From Bacillota bacterium (GTDB lineage Bacteria > Bacillota > Clostridia > Peptostreptococcales > Anaerovoracaceae): 40,242 bases of DNA. How positions within the stretch are numbered: the first letter of the stretch is position 1; every line of letters begins with the position of its first letter. Below, one piece after another: positions 1-7,541 of the stretch. Made by a program: the position numbers and the translations under genes. A model generated the notes under the pieces. It searched no databases. It saw nothing but the letters and a program-made list of their open reading frames with translations, and was not told the DNA's origin. The stretch is taken from NCBI GenBank assembly GCA_019420525.1, contig JAHZHA010000025.1, positions 1 to 40,242 of the forward strand, read 5' to 3'.

Positions 1-50
1 GGGCGGATTCGGGACTTTCACCCGTTAGAAACGTGCGCCGCCAGGCGCAC
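1..50 (-). mobile_element. 5' end of a class C group II intron (truncated by window edge)
   Basis: Read on the minus strand from base 50, the sequence begins GTGCGCC and continues through a short GTGCGCC/GGCGCAC hairpin to a TCTAACGGGTGAAAGTCCCG stretch. This matches the conserved start of bacterial group IIC introns as I remember it from the Oceanobacillus iheyensis intron (GUGUGCC..., then GGGUGAGAGUCCCGAA). The intron starts directly after the 3' arm of a terminator hairpin, which is the known preferred insertion site of class C introns. Only the first 50 nt are inside the window, so the reverse-transcriptase ORF and the 3' end cannot be seen. Whether the intron is complete is unknown. Confidence 0.72.
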
Positions 51-51
51 T

Positions 52-95
52 AAAATAACCGGGAACTGTTGAAAAAAACAGCTCCCGGTTATTTT
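52..95 (-). terminator. Rho-independent terminator, also the intron insertion site
   Basis: A 19-bp inverted repeat (arms 52-70 and 77-95) pairs fully on the minus strand if one U-G wobble is allowed. The 3' arm ends TTATTTT, which gives the U-rich run. It lies downstream of the minus-strand metallo-beta-lactamase-fold gene that ends at 179, and the intron 5' end follows one base later. Confidence 0.8.
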
Positions 96-178
96 TCTGC
101 CCGAAAACGACAGCTGCTGCTGCACATTTCCGATTTTTTCTGTCATTTTACACTGTGGGCCGCCCGTGGGCGACCACA

Positions 179-1153
179 TCATTTCTGACTCACATTCAGA
201 CTCTTTCCGTCACTGACCGCCTGCACGATGCCGTCGCCCGTGACAAAAACTTCTGTACCTCCGTCTTCCAGCGCTTCGATGATATCCTCGTCAGGGCCGT
301 CCTTTCCATCATCCCGGTCCGCACAGATCACAGCGTACTGTGCATCTGCCGCCTCAAAAAGTTCCTCGGAATTTTTCTCCTCGTGACCGTGATGAGGTAC
401 CTTTAAAAGATCCGACTCCAGATCCGGAATGCCGGTCAGAATTTCATCGATCCTCTCTTTTTCGGCATCCCCGGCCAAAAGCATACGCACATCCCCGTGC
501 TGCACCACTGTGACCAACGAACGGTTATTGTCTTTGTCGCTGTCATACTCCAGTTTTTCCGGCGGATAAATCGTAAATACGATATCTTCCATTATCAGAG
601 TCAACGTCTCTTTGACAGTCACGGGATTATGGTCATATTTTTCAACCGCAGCCTCATAGAGACGGTAAGGTTTGGAGTCCTCTTCATCTGCACTGTAATC
701 GGGCTGCAGGATCATCCCGATATCATACGCCTCGATCAGTGCGGCGGCTCCTCCCACGTGATCTTTGTCAAAATGTGTAAGAATCAGATAATCGATCTCC
801 TCCACGCCTTCTGACTCGAGATAGTCGAGAACTGTCTGCGAAGTATCCTCATATCCCGTATCTACCACGGCAGTCTGCGAATCGCTGCGAATCACGATAC
901 AGTCCGCTTTCCCGATATCGAGAAAATCTGCTCTCATCCGGCCGCTCACATCTACTGCAACCGTCCCGCCGCTCCCCGCATCAGCTATCACACTGCTGTC
1001 ATCAGCCGATGCTGACGGTGAAATCCCATTCTCCATGCTGCATCCCGCCGCCAGCAGTAAAACGCAGACCAGCAGGCAGGCCACAATGCCTTTGGGCAAC
1101 GATACAGACCATTTTCCCGTTTTTTCTGCCGCTGTCCTCATCTTCCGATTCAT
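179..1153 (-). CDS. ComEC-like metallo-beta-lactamase-fold lipoprotein
   Basis: The predicted product is a secreted, membrane-anchored metallohydrolase of about 324 residues resembling the C-terminal MBL domain of ComEC/Rec2 competence proteins. After a basic N-terminus and hydrophobic core it has a lipobox (LLAAGC), then a Ser/Asp-rich linker. The domain opens with ADFLDIGKADCIVIRS and carries the metal-binding signature LTHFDKDHVGG and a later HHGHE motif. The ComEC membrane domains are missing, so it is a stand-alone domain. Substrate is unknown; nuclease or phosphodiesterase activity is only a family-based guess. The start is uncertain: the ATG at 1153 sits very close behind GAGAGGAGG, and an in-frame TTG at 1195 has a weaker GAGG. 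The gene is divergent from moeA and ends at the terminator at 52-95. Confidence 0.82.
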   Translation of the reverse strand: MNRKMRTAAEKTGKWSVSLPKGIVACLLVCVLLLAAGCSMENGISPSASADDSSVIADAGSGGTVAVDVSGRMRADFLDIGKADCIVIRSDSQTAVVDTGYEDTSQTVLDYLESEGVEEIDYLILTHFDKDHVGGAAALIEAYDIGMILQPDYSADEEDSKPYRLYEAAVEKYDHNPVTVKETLTLIMEDIVFTIYPPEKLEYDSDKDNNRSLVTVVQHGDVRMLLAGDAEKERIDEILTGIPDLESDLLKVPHHGHEEKNSEELFEAADAQYAVICADRDDGKDGPDEDIIEALEDGGTEVFVTGDGIVQAVSDGKSLNVSQK

Positions 1154-1302
1154 TCCTCCTCTCTTATCTCCTTCCGTCCTATATTTTTTGTGCAAAAAAC
1201 CTCATTTCACGTATTCATTATCCGGTAAATCAGGCCGGTTTATACACAACTCCGTCCGATTTCCACAAAATTAAAAAATGTTATTCTATCATAATTTTTC
1301 GT

Positions 1303-1324
1303 GTGATAAGATAAATATTATCAC
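1303..1324. promoter_or_regulatory. Inverted repeat, possible operator in a divergent intergenic region
   Basis: GTGATAA and TTATCAC form perfect 7-bp arms around an 8-base AT-rich spacer. The repeat lies between two divergent genes (lipoprotein and moeA), about 80 bp ahead of the moeA start. The arrangement is typical of a dimeric repressor site, but no cognate regulator can be assigned. Confidence 0.35.
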
Positions 1325-1406
1325 CATTCCATGAGATATTAGCATATGAACCTGAAATTCAGCATAAAAAACGGTCCGTACCATCTTGAAAGGAGATGTA
1401 TGCAGC

Positions 1407-2627
1407 ATGAACGAACGAGAAAAAAAGAATGCTGAAAATCTGACAAAACAAGAAATTCTGCGGCGTCTTTTCGCAAAATGGAATCCGGAAATCAGGACGG
1501 AAATCATACCCGCAGAAGAATCCTACGGCCGGGTGCCGGCGGAAGATCAGACGATACAGTTCGATCTTCCCGTGGTGCGCGCAGCTTCCATGGATGGAAT
1601 CGCCGTGGACTCCCGGAGATTCGAAAAAGGTATGCCGGACACATCATCCTGGAAACCGGGTATCGACTACATACGGGCGGATACCGGCGACGACTTCGAC
1701 GATGCCTTTGACAGTGTTATCCGAATCGAAGATGTCGACATCGGCGCAGATGGCTCGCTTTCCATTCACCTTCCCTCCGGCACTCCGTTTCAGCCGGGTA
1801 TGAATGTGAGAGGCGCCGGATCCATGATGAAGAGAGGAGAAACGATCGTCTCCGCCGGCCGTATCATCACAGCTCCCGATCTCGCCTCCCTTCTTGCGGG
1901 AGGAATCACGGAACTCCCCGTCATCCGGAAACCGAAAGTGGGCTTCATACCTACCGGAAGCGAACTCGTCCCTCCGGGAACCCTGCCGGGGCGGGGACAG
2001 AATATCGAATCCAACTCTGTCCTGGCATCGCATCTCATCCGTGAAATGGGAGGAGAACCCGTCTGCTATCCCATCGCAAAAGACGTGAAAGAAGAACTCC
2101 GGACGGTTCTCCGCCAGGCGCTGGACGAATGCGACATCGTCATCATCAACGGGGGATCTTCAAAAGGCCTGGAGGATTACAATACGAAAATCATCGCAGA
2201 GACCGGCGAAATGATAAGCCACTGGGTAAAAGCGGCTCCCGGCCGGCCCTTCGGTCTGGCAGTAGCGGAAAATAAACCGGTGATTAATCTTTCCGGCCCT
2301 CCTGCGGCCGCATTTTACGGGTTTGAATGGTGTCTGCGTCCTGTAATCGCCAGAGCCATGAACCTGCCTCAGACGAGGCGCGTCACCGTTCCCGTGTTTC
2401 TCTCCGAGGATATCCCCGCTCCCGGTGTCGTGGAATTTCTCTGCATGCTCCGCCTCACCCGAAATGAAGACGGCACGCTCAGCGCTTCTCGTACAAATGC
2501 ACGAAATTCAGGAAAACCGCCCCTTTCCGGCGACGCCATGCTCATCACAGCGCCGGGCGTAACCATGTATCGTGCTGGAGAAACCGTGGAGGTTGAACTT
2601 CTGCGTCCTCTGTCAGACATCAGATAG
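1407..2627 (+). CDS. moeA: Molybdopterin molybdenumtransferase-like protein (MoeA family)
   Basis: MoeA-family proteins insert molybdenum into adenylylated molybdopterin in the cytoplasm. The predicted 406-residue product has the usual MoeA order: N-terminal domain with VRAASMDGIAV (family MDGYA motif), the MPT-binding fold with PTGSELVPPG, a nucleotide-loop equivalent at INGGSSKGLEDYN, the PGRPFGLAV and NLSGPPAAAF motifs, and a C-terminal beta domain ending in VEVELL. The GGSSKGLEDY loop differs from the classical GGVSVGDYD form and resembles the paralogue group often linked to molybdenum hydroxylases; that link is inference. No other molybdenum-cofactor gene is in the window. The ATG at 1407 is preferred over the TTG at 1386 because AGGAG at 1391-1395 precedes it by 11 bases. 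Confidence 0.85.
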   Translation: MNEREKKNAENLTKQEILRRLFAKWNPEIRTEIIPAEESYGRVPAEDQTIQFDLPVVRAASMDGIAVDSRRFEKGMPDTSSWKPGIDYIRADTGDDFDDAFDSVIRIEDVDIGADGSLSIHLPSGTPFQPGMNVRGAGSMMKRGETIVSAGRIITAPDLASLLAGGITELPVIRKPKVGFIPTGSELVPPGTLPGRGQNIESNSVLASHLIREMGGEPVCYPIAKDVKEELRTVLRQALDECDIVIINGGSSKGLEDYNTKIIAETGEMISHWVKAAPGRPFGLAVAENKPVINLSGPPAAAFYGFEWCLRPVIARAMNLPQTRRVTVPVFLSEDIPAPGVVEFLCMLRLTRNEDGTLSASRTNARNSGKPPLSGDAMLITAPGVTMYRAGETVEVELLRPLSDIR

Positions 2628-2700
2628 ACGTTCCCCCTCTTTTTTCTGATCAGACCTGAAAATGGACAGTAAGTTTTTTAATATGTACAAAAATAGTATA

Positions 2701-2729
2701 TTGTGCATATGCCTATAGACGTGTAAAAT
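2701..2729 (+). promoter_or_regulatory. Probable sigma-A promoter for ppaC
   Basis: TTGTGC (2701-2706) and TAAAAT (2724-2729) are separated by 17 bases and lie 44 bases ahead of the ppaC start codon. Confidence 0.5.
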
Positions 2730-2772
2730 TAATTTAAACTGAAAAACATGTAATAAACAGGAGGAATACACT

Positions 2773-3708
2773 TTGAGCAATAATAAAGTTTACGTTATCG
2801 GCCATAAGAATCCTGACACCGATTCCATCTGCTCCGCAGCAGGTTACGCCGCATTTAAAAACGCTGCCGGAAATACCACATCCTACATTCCGAGAAGAGC
2901 AGGTTCCCTCAATCCGGAAACCGAATTCGTGCTGAACCGCTTCGGCATCGAAGCTCCGGAACTCATGGAAAACGCTTCCGGCGAAACGGTAATTCTCGTA
3001 GATCACAACGAGAAAGCACAGGCGGCAGACAATATCACAGACGCAAAAATCCTGGAAATTCTCGATCATCACAAGCTGGGCGACGTTCAGACAGCGGAGC
3101 CTCTTTACGTCAGAATGATGCCGGTGGGATGCACAGGCACCATCGTATATCTCCACTATTGTGAAGCCGGTCTGACTCCCGACAAAAACATCGCGGGAAT
3201 TCTCTGTTCTGCAATTCTCTCCGATACACTGGCATTCCGCTCTCCTACCTGCACAGATCAGGACCGTGCAGCTGCGGAAGCTCTGGCGGAGATAGCGGGC
3301 ATTGAAGATGTACAGGCATATGCGAAAGAAATGTTCAAAGCCGGCAGCAATCTGCTGGAGAAAACACCTGACGAAATCTTCCACATGGATTACAAAAAAT
3401 TTACTGCAGGCGACGTTACCTTCGGTGTAGGTCAGGTAACTTCCATGGATGCGGACGAACTGAATGAATTAAAAGGCCGTATGACTGCATATATGAACGA
3501 CACATTTGCAGATCACGGCGTCGATATGATCTTCTTCATGCTGACTGACATTCTCGACGAATCCACCGATCTGATCTCTGCAGGTGCAGGAGCAGACGAA
3601 GCGGCATCAAAAGCATTCACCTCTGCAGAAGAAGGCAGAATGTATCTGAAGGGCTGTGTTTCCCGCAAAAAGCAGATCATTCCTCAACTGACGGAAGCTC
3701 TTTCCTAA
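2773..3708 (+). CDS. ppaC: Manganese-dependent (family II) inorganic pyrophosphatase
   Basis: This cytoplasmic enzyme hydrolyses pyrophosphate to two phosphates and pulls biosynthetic reactions forward. The 311-residue product is the usual family II length (DHH superfamily). Metal ligands are visible: GHKNPDTDS (His11, Asp15, Asp17), LVDHNE (Asp77) and the DHH motif at 98-100 (LDHHKLG). The C-terminal substrate-binding signature is SRKKQIIPQL. The start is TTG at 2773, placed by a strong CAGGAGGA at 2759-2766; no ATG fits. It stands alone with its own promoter and a terminator at 3792. Confidence 0.96.
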   Translation: MSNNKVYVIGHKNPDTDSICSAAGYAAFKNAAGNTTSYIPRRAGSLNPETEFVLNRFGIEAPELMENASGETVILVDHNEKAQAADNITDAKILEILDHHKLGDVQTAEPLYVRMMPVGCTGTIVYLHYCEAGLTPDKNIAGILCSAILSDTLAFRSPTCTDQDRAAAEALAEIAGIEDVQAYAKEMFKAGSNLLEKTPDEIFHMDYKKFTAGDVTFGVGQVTSMDADELNELKGRMTAYMNDTFADHGVDMIFFMLTDILDESTDLISAGAGADEAASKAFTSAEEGRMYLKGCVSRKKQIIPQLTEALS

Positions 3709-3791
3709 CCGGAAATCTTCCGACGACGGCAAGAATTGCTCTCTTAATCACCGGATGAAAATATTTACATTTCTTCCGGAATAAAAATCGA

Positions 3792-3820
3792 GGCATCCGG
3801 ATTTCGGATGCCTTTTTTTT
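3792..3820 (+). terminator. Rho-independent terminator of ppaC
   Basis: An 8-bp stem GGCATCCG/CGGATGCC with a 5-base loop is followed by eight T residues. Confidence 0.88.
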
Positions 3821-3848
3821 ATCTTTTCTCATTTCCAAGGACATATGT

Positions 3849-4658
3849 TCAGATGTATTTCTCTATCGCCACTATAAGCCGTCCCTTGGAACTCTTTCCT
3901 TTCACACCCAGAAAGACCGCTTTTCCTCTGCCCCGGAAGACGATTTTTTCTCCCTCCCGGATGATACGGTCAGGTTTCTTCACACTGATGCCGTCTATAA
4001 AAATCAGTCCCTCTGCAGCGGCTTCCGCCGCTCTGCTCCGCGATACGGAAAAAGCCGCCGACACCAGATTGTCCAGGCGCAGAGACGCCACGCTCTCTGT
4101 CACCTCACGCCGTTCACCCGCCCGGAAAATGAGTCCGCTTACGGGGATCCCGGACAGTTCCAGCGGCGTTCTCCCCGCCTTGCTGTAATTCATCAGTACA
4201 AAATCCGCTATTTCCTTTAACAGAATGATATCCGCGCCGTCCTCCCGTACGAGAATATCTCCCACCGATTCTCTGCGTATGCCGAGTCCCATGAGAGCAC
4301 CAAGATAATCCCTGTGAGACAGCGGAGGAGCTCCTTTCTTTCGGATGGCTCTGACGGCGGCGAGAGGATCTTCCTCCGGAATCGCTGCAAAATGCTCTTC
4401 CGGGCTTTTTCCCTCCATAAACCCTTCCGGAAAAAAGACACAGACCGTACGCTCCGCATCTTCATATCCTCCGTAAAAACAGAAATTTACGCCCCCGAAC
4501 CCCTTCAGAAACGTCTTTGCCAGACTGCGCTGCCTCAGATCGAGAAAAGCTGTGGAAGTCAGCATATACCGTTCTTCTGACCGCCGCATCCTGTCTTCGA
4601 TACCGGCCAGAAGTATCCGGTCCTCTTTTTCCATATTTTTACTTTCTTTTCCTTTCAT
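3849..4658 (-). CDS. ylmH: S4-domain RNA-binding protein, YlmH family
   Basis: YlmH proteins bind RNA and ribosomes through a C-terminal S4 domain; in Bacillus subtilis the gene sits in the sepF-divIVA cluster, and recent work links the family to rescue of stalled ribosomes. The 269-residue product has the YlmH N-terminal region and a C-terminal S4 domain recognisable by LRLDNLVSAAFSVSRSRAAE, IDGISVKKPDR and the closing KGKSSKGRL. The ATG at 4658 is chosen because GAGGAG (4665-4670) lies 6 bases upstream; a longer reading would add 15 residues without a good ribosome site. Here the gene is separated from the division genes and is divergent from panE. Confidence 0.88.
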   Translation of the reverse strand: MKGKESKNMEKEDRILLAGIEDRMRRSEERYMLTSTAFLDLRQRSLAKTFLKGFGGVNFCFYGGYEDAERTVCVFFPEGFMEGKSPEEHFAAIPEEDPLAAVRAIRKKGAPPLSHRDYLGALMGLGIRRESVGDILVREDGADIILLKEIADFVLMNYSKAGRTPLELSGIPVSGLIFRAGERREVTESVASLRLDNLVSAAFSVSRSRAAEAAAEGLIFIDGISVKKPDRIIREGEKIVFRGRGKAVFLGVKGKSSKGRLIVAIEKYI

Positions 4659-4696
4659 ATTTATCTCCTCTTTCACTCCCGACAGCGTCTCATCAT

Positions 4697-4725
4697 TTGC
4701 CAAAATACGCGGGATTCGGTATTAT
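4697..4725 (+). promoter_or_regulatory. Sigma-A promoter for the ketopantoate reductase gene
   Basis: TTGCCA (4697-4702), a 17-base spacer and TATTAT (4720-4725) lie 24 bases ahead of the panE ATG, in the short gap between divergent genes. Confidence 0.65.
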
Positions 4726-4749
4726 AAAAATAGACAGGAGGTTTCATAT

Positions 4750-5667
4750 ATGAAAATTGCCATACTCGGAGCCGGGGCAATCGGCTCTCTTTTCGCCGCC
4801 GGACTCGCCCAGAAACACGATCTCACCTGCGTCGTGCGTTCTCAGAGCCACGCCGACTCCATCAACAGCAGAGGTATCGTCATCGCCGAAAGAGACGGAA
4901 CCGTCCGCACAATCCCCGCAAGAGCAGTCACGGACACGAGAGACCTCGTTCCCTGCGATCTGGTGCTCATCGCCGTCAAAGCCCCTGCAACCGCGGAAGC
5001 CGTCCGGATGCACAGCAACCTCTTCGGAAAGAAAACCATCGCCGTGACACTGCAGAACGGATACGGAAATCACACCGACATCGAAAAGACAGCAGATCCG
5101 AACCACATCATCATCGGAACGACAGCTCAGGGAGCCAACGTATCTCCGGACGGGACAGTGAACCACGCTGGCAGCGGTGTGACAACCATAGGAGCGCTGC
5201 ATCCGGAAGCTCCCGGTTCTGACGCAATGCTGGCATCAGTCGCGGAGATATTCACGGAAGCCGGATTTGAAACGGTCATCACAGAGGATGCAGAAGATGC
5301 CGTCATCCGCAAACTCTTCGTCAATATCGGAATCAACGCTGTCTGTGCCCTGAACGACTGCTCCAACAGACATATCAGCGAGGATCCCGAACTCTCCCGG
5401 TATGCACGCAGCCTCATCGATGAAGCCGTTGCCATATTCGCAGCCGCGGGCCGTTCCTACGACAGCGGGAAGATCTGGGAGCATGTCGAATCGGTAGCCC
5501 AGGCAACAGGCGACAATTTCTGCTCCATGGTTCAGGATGTGAGAAACGGCCGCCCTACGGAAATCCGCAGGATAAACGGCGTCATATGCCGCCTCGCTGA
5601 CGAATACAATCAGTCCGCTCCTCTGAACAGAGAAGTCACGGAAAAAGTCGAAAAACTCTCATCCTGA
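4750..5667 (+). CDS. panE: 2-dehydropantoate 2-reductase (ketopantoate reductase)
   Basis: The enzyme reduces 2-dehydropantoate to pantoate with NADPH, a step of pantothenate and coenzyme A synthesis. The 305-residue product has normal family length. A Rossmann motif ILGAGAIGSLFA is at residues 5-16, the substrate-side motif LQNGYGN at 101-107, and the catalytic region IRKLFVNIGINAVCAL holds Lys188 and Asn192. The start at 4750 follows AGGAGG with 8-base spacing; the open frame runs further upstream, but that part overlaps ylmH antisense and is not coding. The ApbA/PanE family contains paralogues with other 2-keto substrates, and no panB or panC is nearby, so the exact substrate is less certain than the fold. 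Confidence 0.88.
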   Translation: MKIAILGAGAIGSLFAAGLAQKHDLTCVVRSQSHADSINSRGIVIAERDGTVRTIPARAVTDTRDLVPCDLVLIAVKAPATAEAVRMHSNLFGKKTIAVTLQNGYGNHTDIEKTADPNHIIIGTTAQGANVSPDGTVNHAGSGVTTIGALHPEAPGSDAMLASVAEIFTEAGFETVITEDAEDAVIRKLFVNIGINAVCALNDCSNRHISEDPELSRYARSLIDEAVAIFAAAGRSYDSGKIWEHVESVAQATGDNFCSMVQDVRNGRPTEIRRINGVICRLADEYNQSAPLNREVTEKVEKLSS

Positions 5668-5710
5668 CAGAGTGTCTATTCCCATGCTGCGGATTCTTTT
5701 CATCAGGACA

Positions 5711-5764
5711 AAACTGCACCCCGCGTGCAGGCCGCTTTCGATGGCCGGCGACAGGGTGCAGTTT
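5711..5764. terminator. Hairpin terminator between convergent genes
   Basis: A perfect 11-bp stem AAACTGCACCC/GGGTGCAGTTT (5711-5721 and 5754-5764) encloses a smaller GGCC/GGCC hairpin. On the minus strand it runs into TTTTGTCCT, so it may serve both panE and the small minus-strand gene ending at 5813. Confidence 0.62.
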
Positions 5765-5812
5765 CTGTTCTGTCTCATGATTATTTTCCTTCTCAGATTA
5801 CAAAGATATCCG

Positions 5813-6025
5813 CTACATACCTTCCTCGCTCAGAACACCGTCCCACAGACAGTATCTGCAGGAACCCGGACAGTTTCTTGGATCATGATACGGATTGTAA
5901 TAATTGGGGCATACGTTGTTTGACTCCACGGGAAGCCTCTTGAAACTCGAGAATTTTTTTTCCAGAAGAACTCTTTCTTCCTCTGTCAGTTTTAAATTGT
6001 GTACTGTTCTGCCGTTTATAACCAT
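5813..6025 (-). CDS. Small cysteine-containing protein of unknown function
   Basis: I do not recognise this 70-residue protein. The first 35 residues look like a short helical segment rich in Lys and Glu. The second half carries four cysteines in VCPNYYNPYHDPRNCPGSCRYCLWDG, spaced C-x14-C-x3-C-x2-C with two further His/Asp candidates. This suggests a small metal-binding fold, but no family can be named. The gene is likely real: GGAGG lies 12 bases before the ATG, a good promoter is found at 6060-6088 on the same strand, and a hairpin terminator lies just beyond the stop. Confidence 0.6.
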   Translation of the reverse strand: MVINGRTVHNLKLTEEERVLLEKKFSSFKRLPVESNNVCPNYYNPYHDPRNCPGSCRYCLWDGVLSEEGM

Positions 6026-6059
6026 AATTCTGATGTTCCTCCTATACGCATCTGTTTCT

Positions 6060-6088
6060 ATTATCTATTTTATGTTTGTCAAAGTCAA
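6060..6088 (-). promoter_or_regulatory. Sigma-A promoter for the 70-residue cysteine protein
   Basis: On the minus strand TTGACT (6088-6083), a 17-base spacer and GATAAT (6065-6060) sit 35 bases ahead of the start codon at 6025. Confidence 0.6.
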
Positions 6089-6163
6089 CCTTTAAATTTA
6101 TTCAGACCCCTTCCGATCCCGTCTCTTTCTGCCGGAATTATCGACATCTGTTAATTTTTTATC

Positions 6164-6191
6164 TTTAAAGGCCGGTATTTTCTGATATAAT
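6164..6191 (+). promoter_or_regulatory. Probable extended -10 promoter for the gene at 6308
   Basis: TGATATAAT gives an extended -10 (TATAAT at 6186-6191). A weak TTTAAA lies 16 bases upstream. The 5' leader would be about 110 bases. Confidence 0.45.
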
Positions 6192-6307
6192 AGATAAAGC
6201 AGTGAAACGGTTCGGTTGCATACGGACTTTTTCAGAGAGACAGACCGCGGGCTGCGAACAGCTGTCCGCATCAGAATAAAAAAGATTTCGTCAGGAGGCA
6301 TCATAAA

Positions 6308-6670
6308 ATGGATTTGAAGGACATGAAAGAATTCGGCTTCGAAGATCTCAACGTAAGAAAGAGTGTCTTCGACATGCAGGTGGTCACGCTGGACGCACCT
6401 TATCTGGGCGATCTTCCGCCGGAACTGGAAAAATTCCACTATTATTTCTCTCACGAAGGCCATGTGCTCATGGTCATTCCGAGAAACTATCTCCAGACTG
6501 CGCTGGAATCAGGCGATCTCGATGACTACGAAATTCAGATTCCGGTCAAATACGTGCTGGAAAAAGGATATCAGTTCGTAGACGGACATCTGGATTATAT
6601 CGTAGGAAATTTCGATTACGACGACGAACTCCAAAAAGTAGATGTACCGCCTGAATATTACGAATATTAA
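6308..6670 (+). CDS. Acidic protein of unknown function, 120 residues
   Basis: I do not recognise this protein. It is strongly acidic, has no signal peptide or membrane segment, and ends in a Tyr/Pro-rich tail (VPPEYYEY). The central part (FHYYFSHEGHVLMVIPRNYL) looks like alternating beta strands, so a small globular cytoplasmic protein is likely. The ATG is preceded by CAGGAGG at 6292-6298. It has its own promoter and terminator and therefore appears to be a single-gene unit. Neighbours (a small cysteine protein on the other strand and an ArsR regulator) give no clear functional hint. Confidence 0.78.
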   Translation: MDLKDMKEFGFEDLNVRKSVFDMQVVTLDAPYLGDLPPELEKFHYYFSHEGHVLMVIPRNYLQTALESGDLDDYEIQIPVKYVLEKGYQFVDGHLDYIVGNFDYDDELQKVDVPPEYYEY

Positions 6671-6678
6671 ATCTCTGA

Positions 6679-6718
6679 CGGGAGGGAATTCCACGGTATG
6701 AAATTTCCTCCCGCTTTT
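6679..6718 (+). terminator. Rho-independent terminator
   Basis: A 12-bp stem CGGGAGGGAATT/AATTTCCTCCCG with one G-T wobble is followed by CTTTTC. It closes the transcription unit at 6308-6670. Confidence 0.8.
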
Positions 6719-6881
6719 CAATTTCAGATCCGCACAAAATACTTTTTCTGATATTTTTCCTTTTTTTATCTTTCTTTCCAAACTCATCTTGATACAAAAA
6801 CTCTTTTCGTATATACTTATATTATCCAGATATATTCGTTTATTTTTCTCATTTATTTTATTTTTTCTTTGTTAATAATTT

Positions 6882-6925
6882 GTCGTAAAAATGAGGTTGC
6901 ACTTTTTTTACGACAGTGCTACAAT
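6882..6925 (+). promoter_or_regulatory. Promoter with overlapping operator for the ArsR-type gene
   Basis: TTGCAC (6897-6902), exactly 17 bases, and TACAAT (6920-6925) form a near-consensus sigma-A promoter 43 bases upstream of the start. A perfect 10-bp inverted repeat, GTCGTAAAAA (6882-6891) and TTTTTACGAC (6905-6914), brackets the -35 box. A dimeric winged-helix repressor bound there would block RNA polymerase, which fits autoregulation by the downstream protein. Binding itself is inferred. Confidence 0.68.
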
Positions 6926-6968
6926 TGTACATAGAGAATAAACGATATATATTCAGGAAGGTACTTTT

Positions 6969-7286
6969 ATGAGATTACGTAAAGAAAGCGATGATCTCCA
7001 GGAAGACGAAATTTTACTGATCGCAAATGTTTCTGATGCGCTTGCTCATCCTGTTCGCATTAAGATTTTCAGATTTATTATGAGATGTAATACGGCTCGC
7101 CGGCTGGTATGCAACAAAGATGTGGTTTCCGAGTTTGATTACTCACAGGCTACCATATCTCAGCACATAAAAAAACTGCAGCAGGCACAGCTCGTTCAGG
7201 TAAAGAAAAAAGACAAATATTCCTATTATTTCGTAAACATAGGAATCCTCGGCAAATATGTAAAAGCCGTAAACAAATTCGACTAA
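6969..7286 (+). CDS. ArsR/SmtB-family winged-helix transcriptional regulator
   Basis: This is a small dimeric DNA-binding repressor of 105 residues. The ArsR core is evident: SDALAHPVRIKIFRFI at about 22-37 and a helix-turn-helix at about 49-70 with DYSQATISQHIKKL as recognition helix, followed by the beta-hairpin wing VQVKKKDKYSYYFVN. There are only two cysteines (Cys40 and Cys48) and no ELCVCDL-type metal box, so the inducer could be a metal at another site or a redox or organic signal. The ATG follows AGGAAGG by 7 bases. It is a single-gene unit with a predicted operator over its own promoter. No transporter or target gene is adjacent, so its regulon cannot be named. Confidence 0.85.
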   Translation: MRLRKESDDLQEDEILLIANVSDALAHPVRIKIFRFIMRCNTARRLVCNKDVVSEFDYSQATISQHIKKLQQAQLVQVKKKDKYSYYFVNIGILGKYVKAVNKFD

Positions 7287-7349
7287 CAGCAGCGGTTTAC
7301 TCCCATAAACCGCCCTCCATATAATTCTCAGATTGTTTGACATGCAGAA

Positions 7350-7391
7350 AGAAAGACTGTGACCAATCTCCACAGTCTTTCTTCATTTTTT
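7350..7391 (+). terminator. Rho-independent terminator
   Basis: A 12-bp stem AGAAAGACTGTG/CACAGTCTTTCT with a 9-base loop precedes TCATTTTTT. It ends the arsR transcript. A smaller GCGGTTTA/TAAACCGC hairpin lies just after the arsR stop. Confidence 0.85.
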
Positions 7392-7541
7392 GTGCTCGTT
7401 TTTCCGTCATCTTCCTGCATGCTTTCATACACTGGCATCCGAAAGCAAATCATTCCCCTGTACTTCCGGTATTTTTGCGCTTAGGCCGTATATTTTGGCG
7501 TCGTATGAATAAAAATAAAAGACAGAAAGGAGAGATATGCT

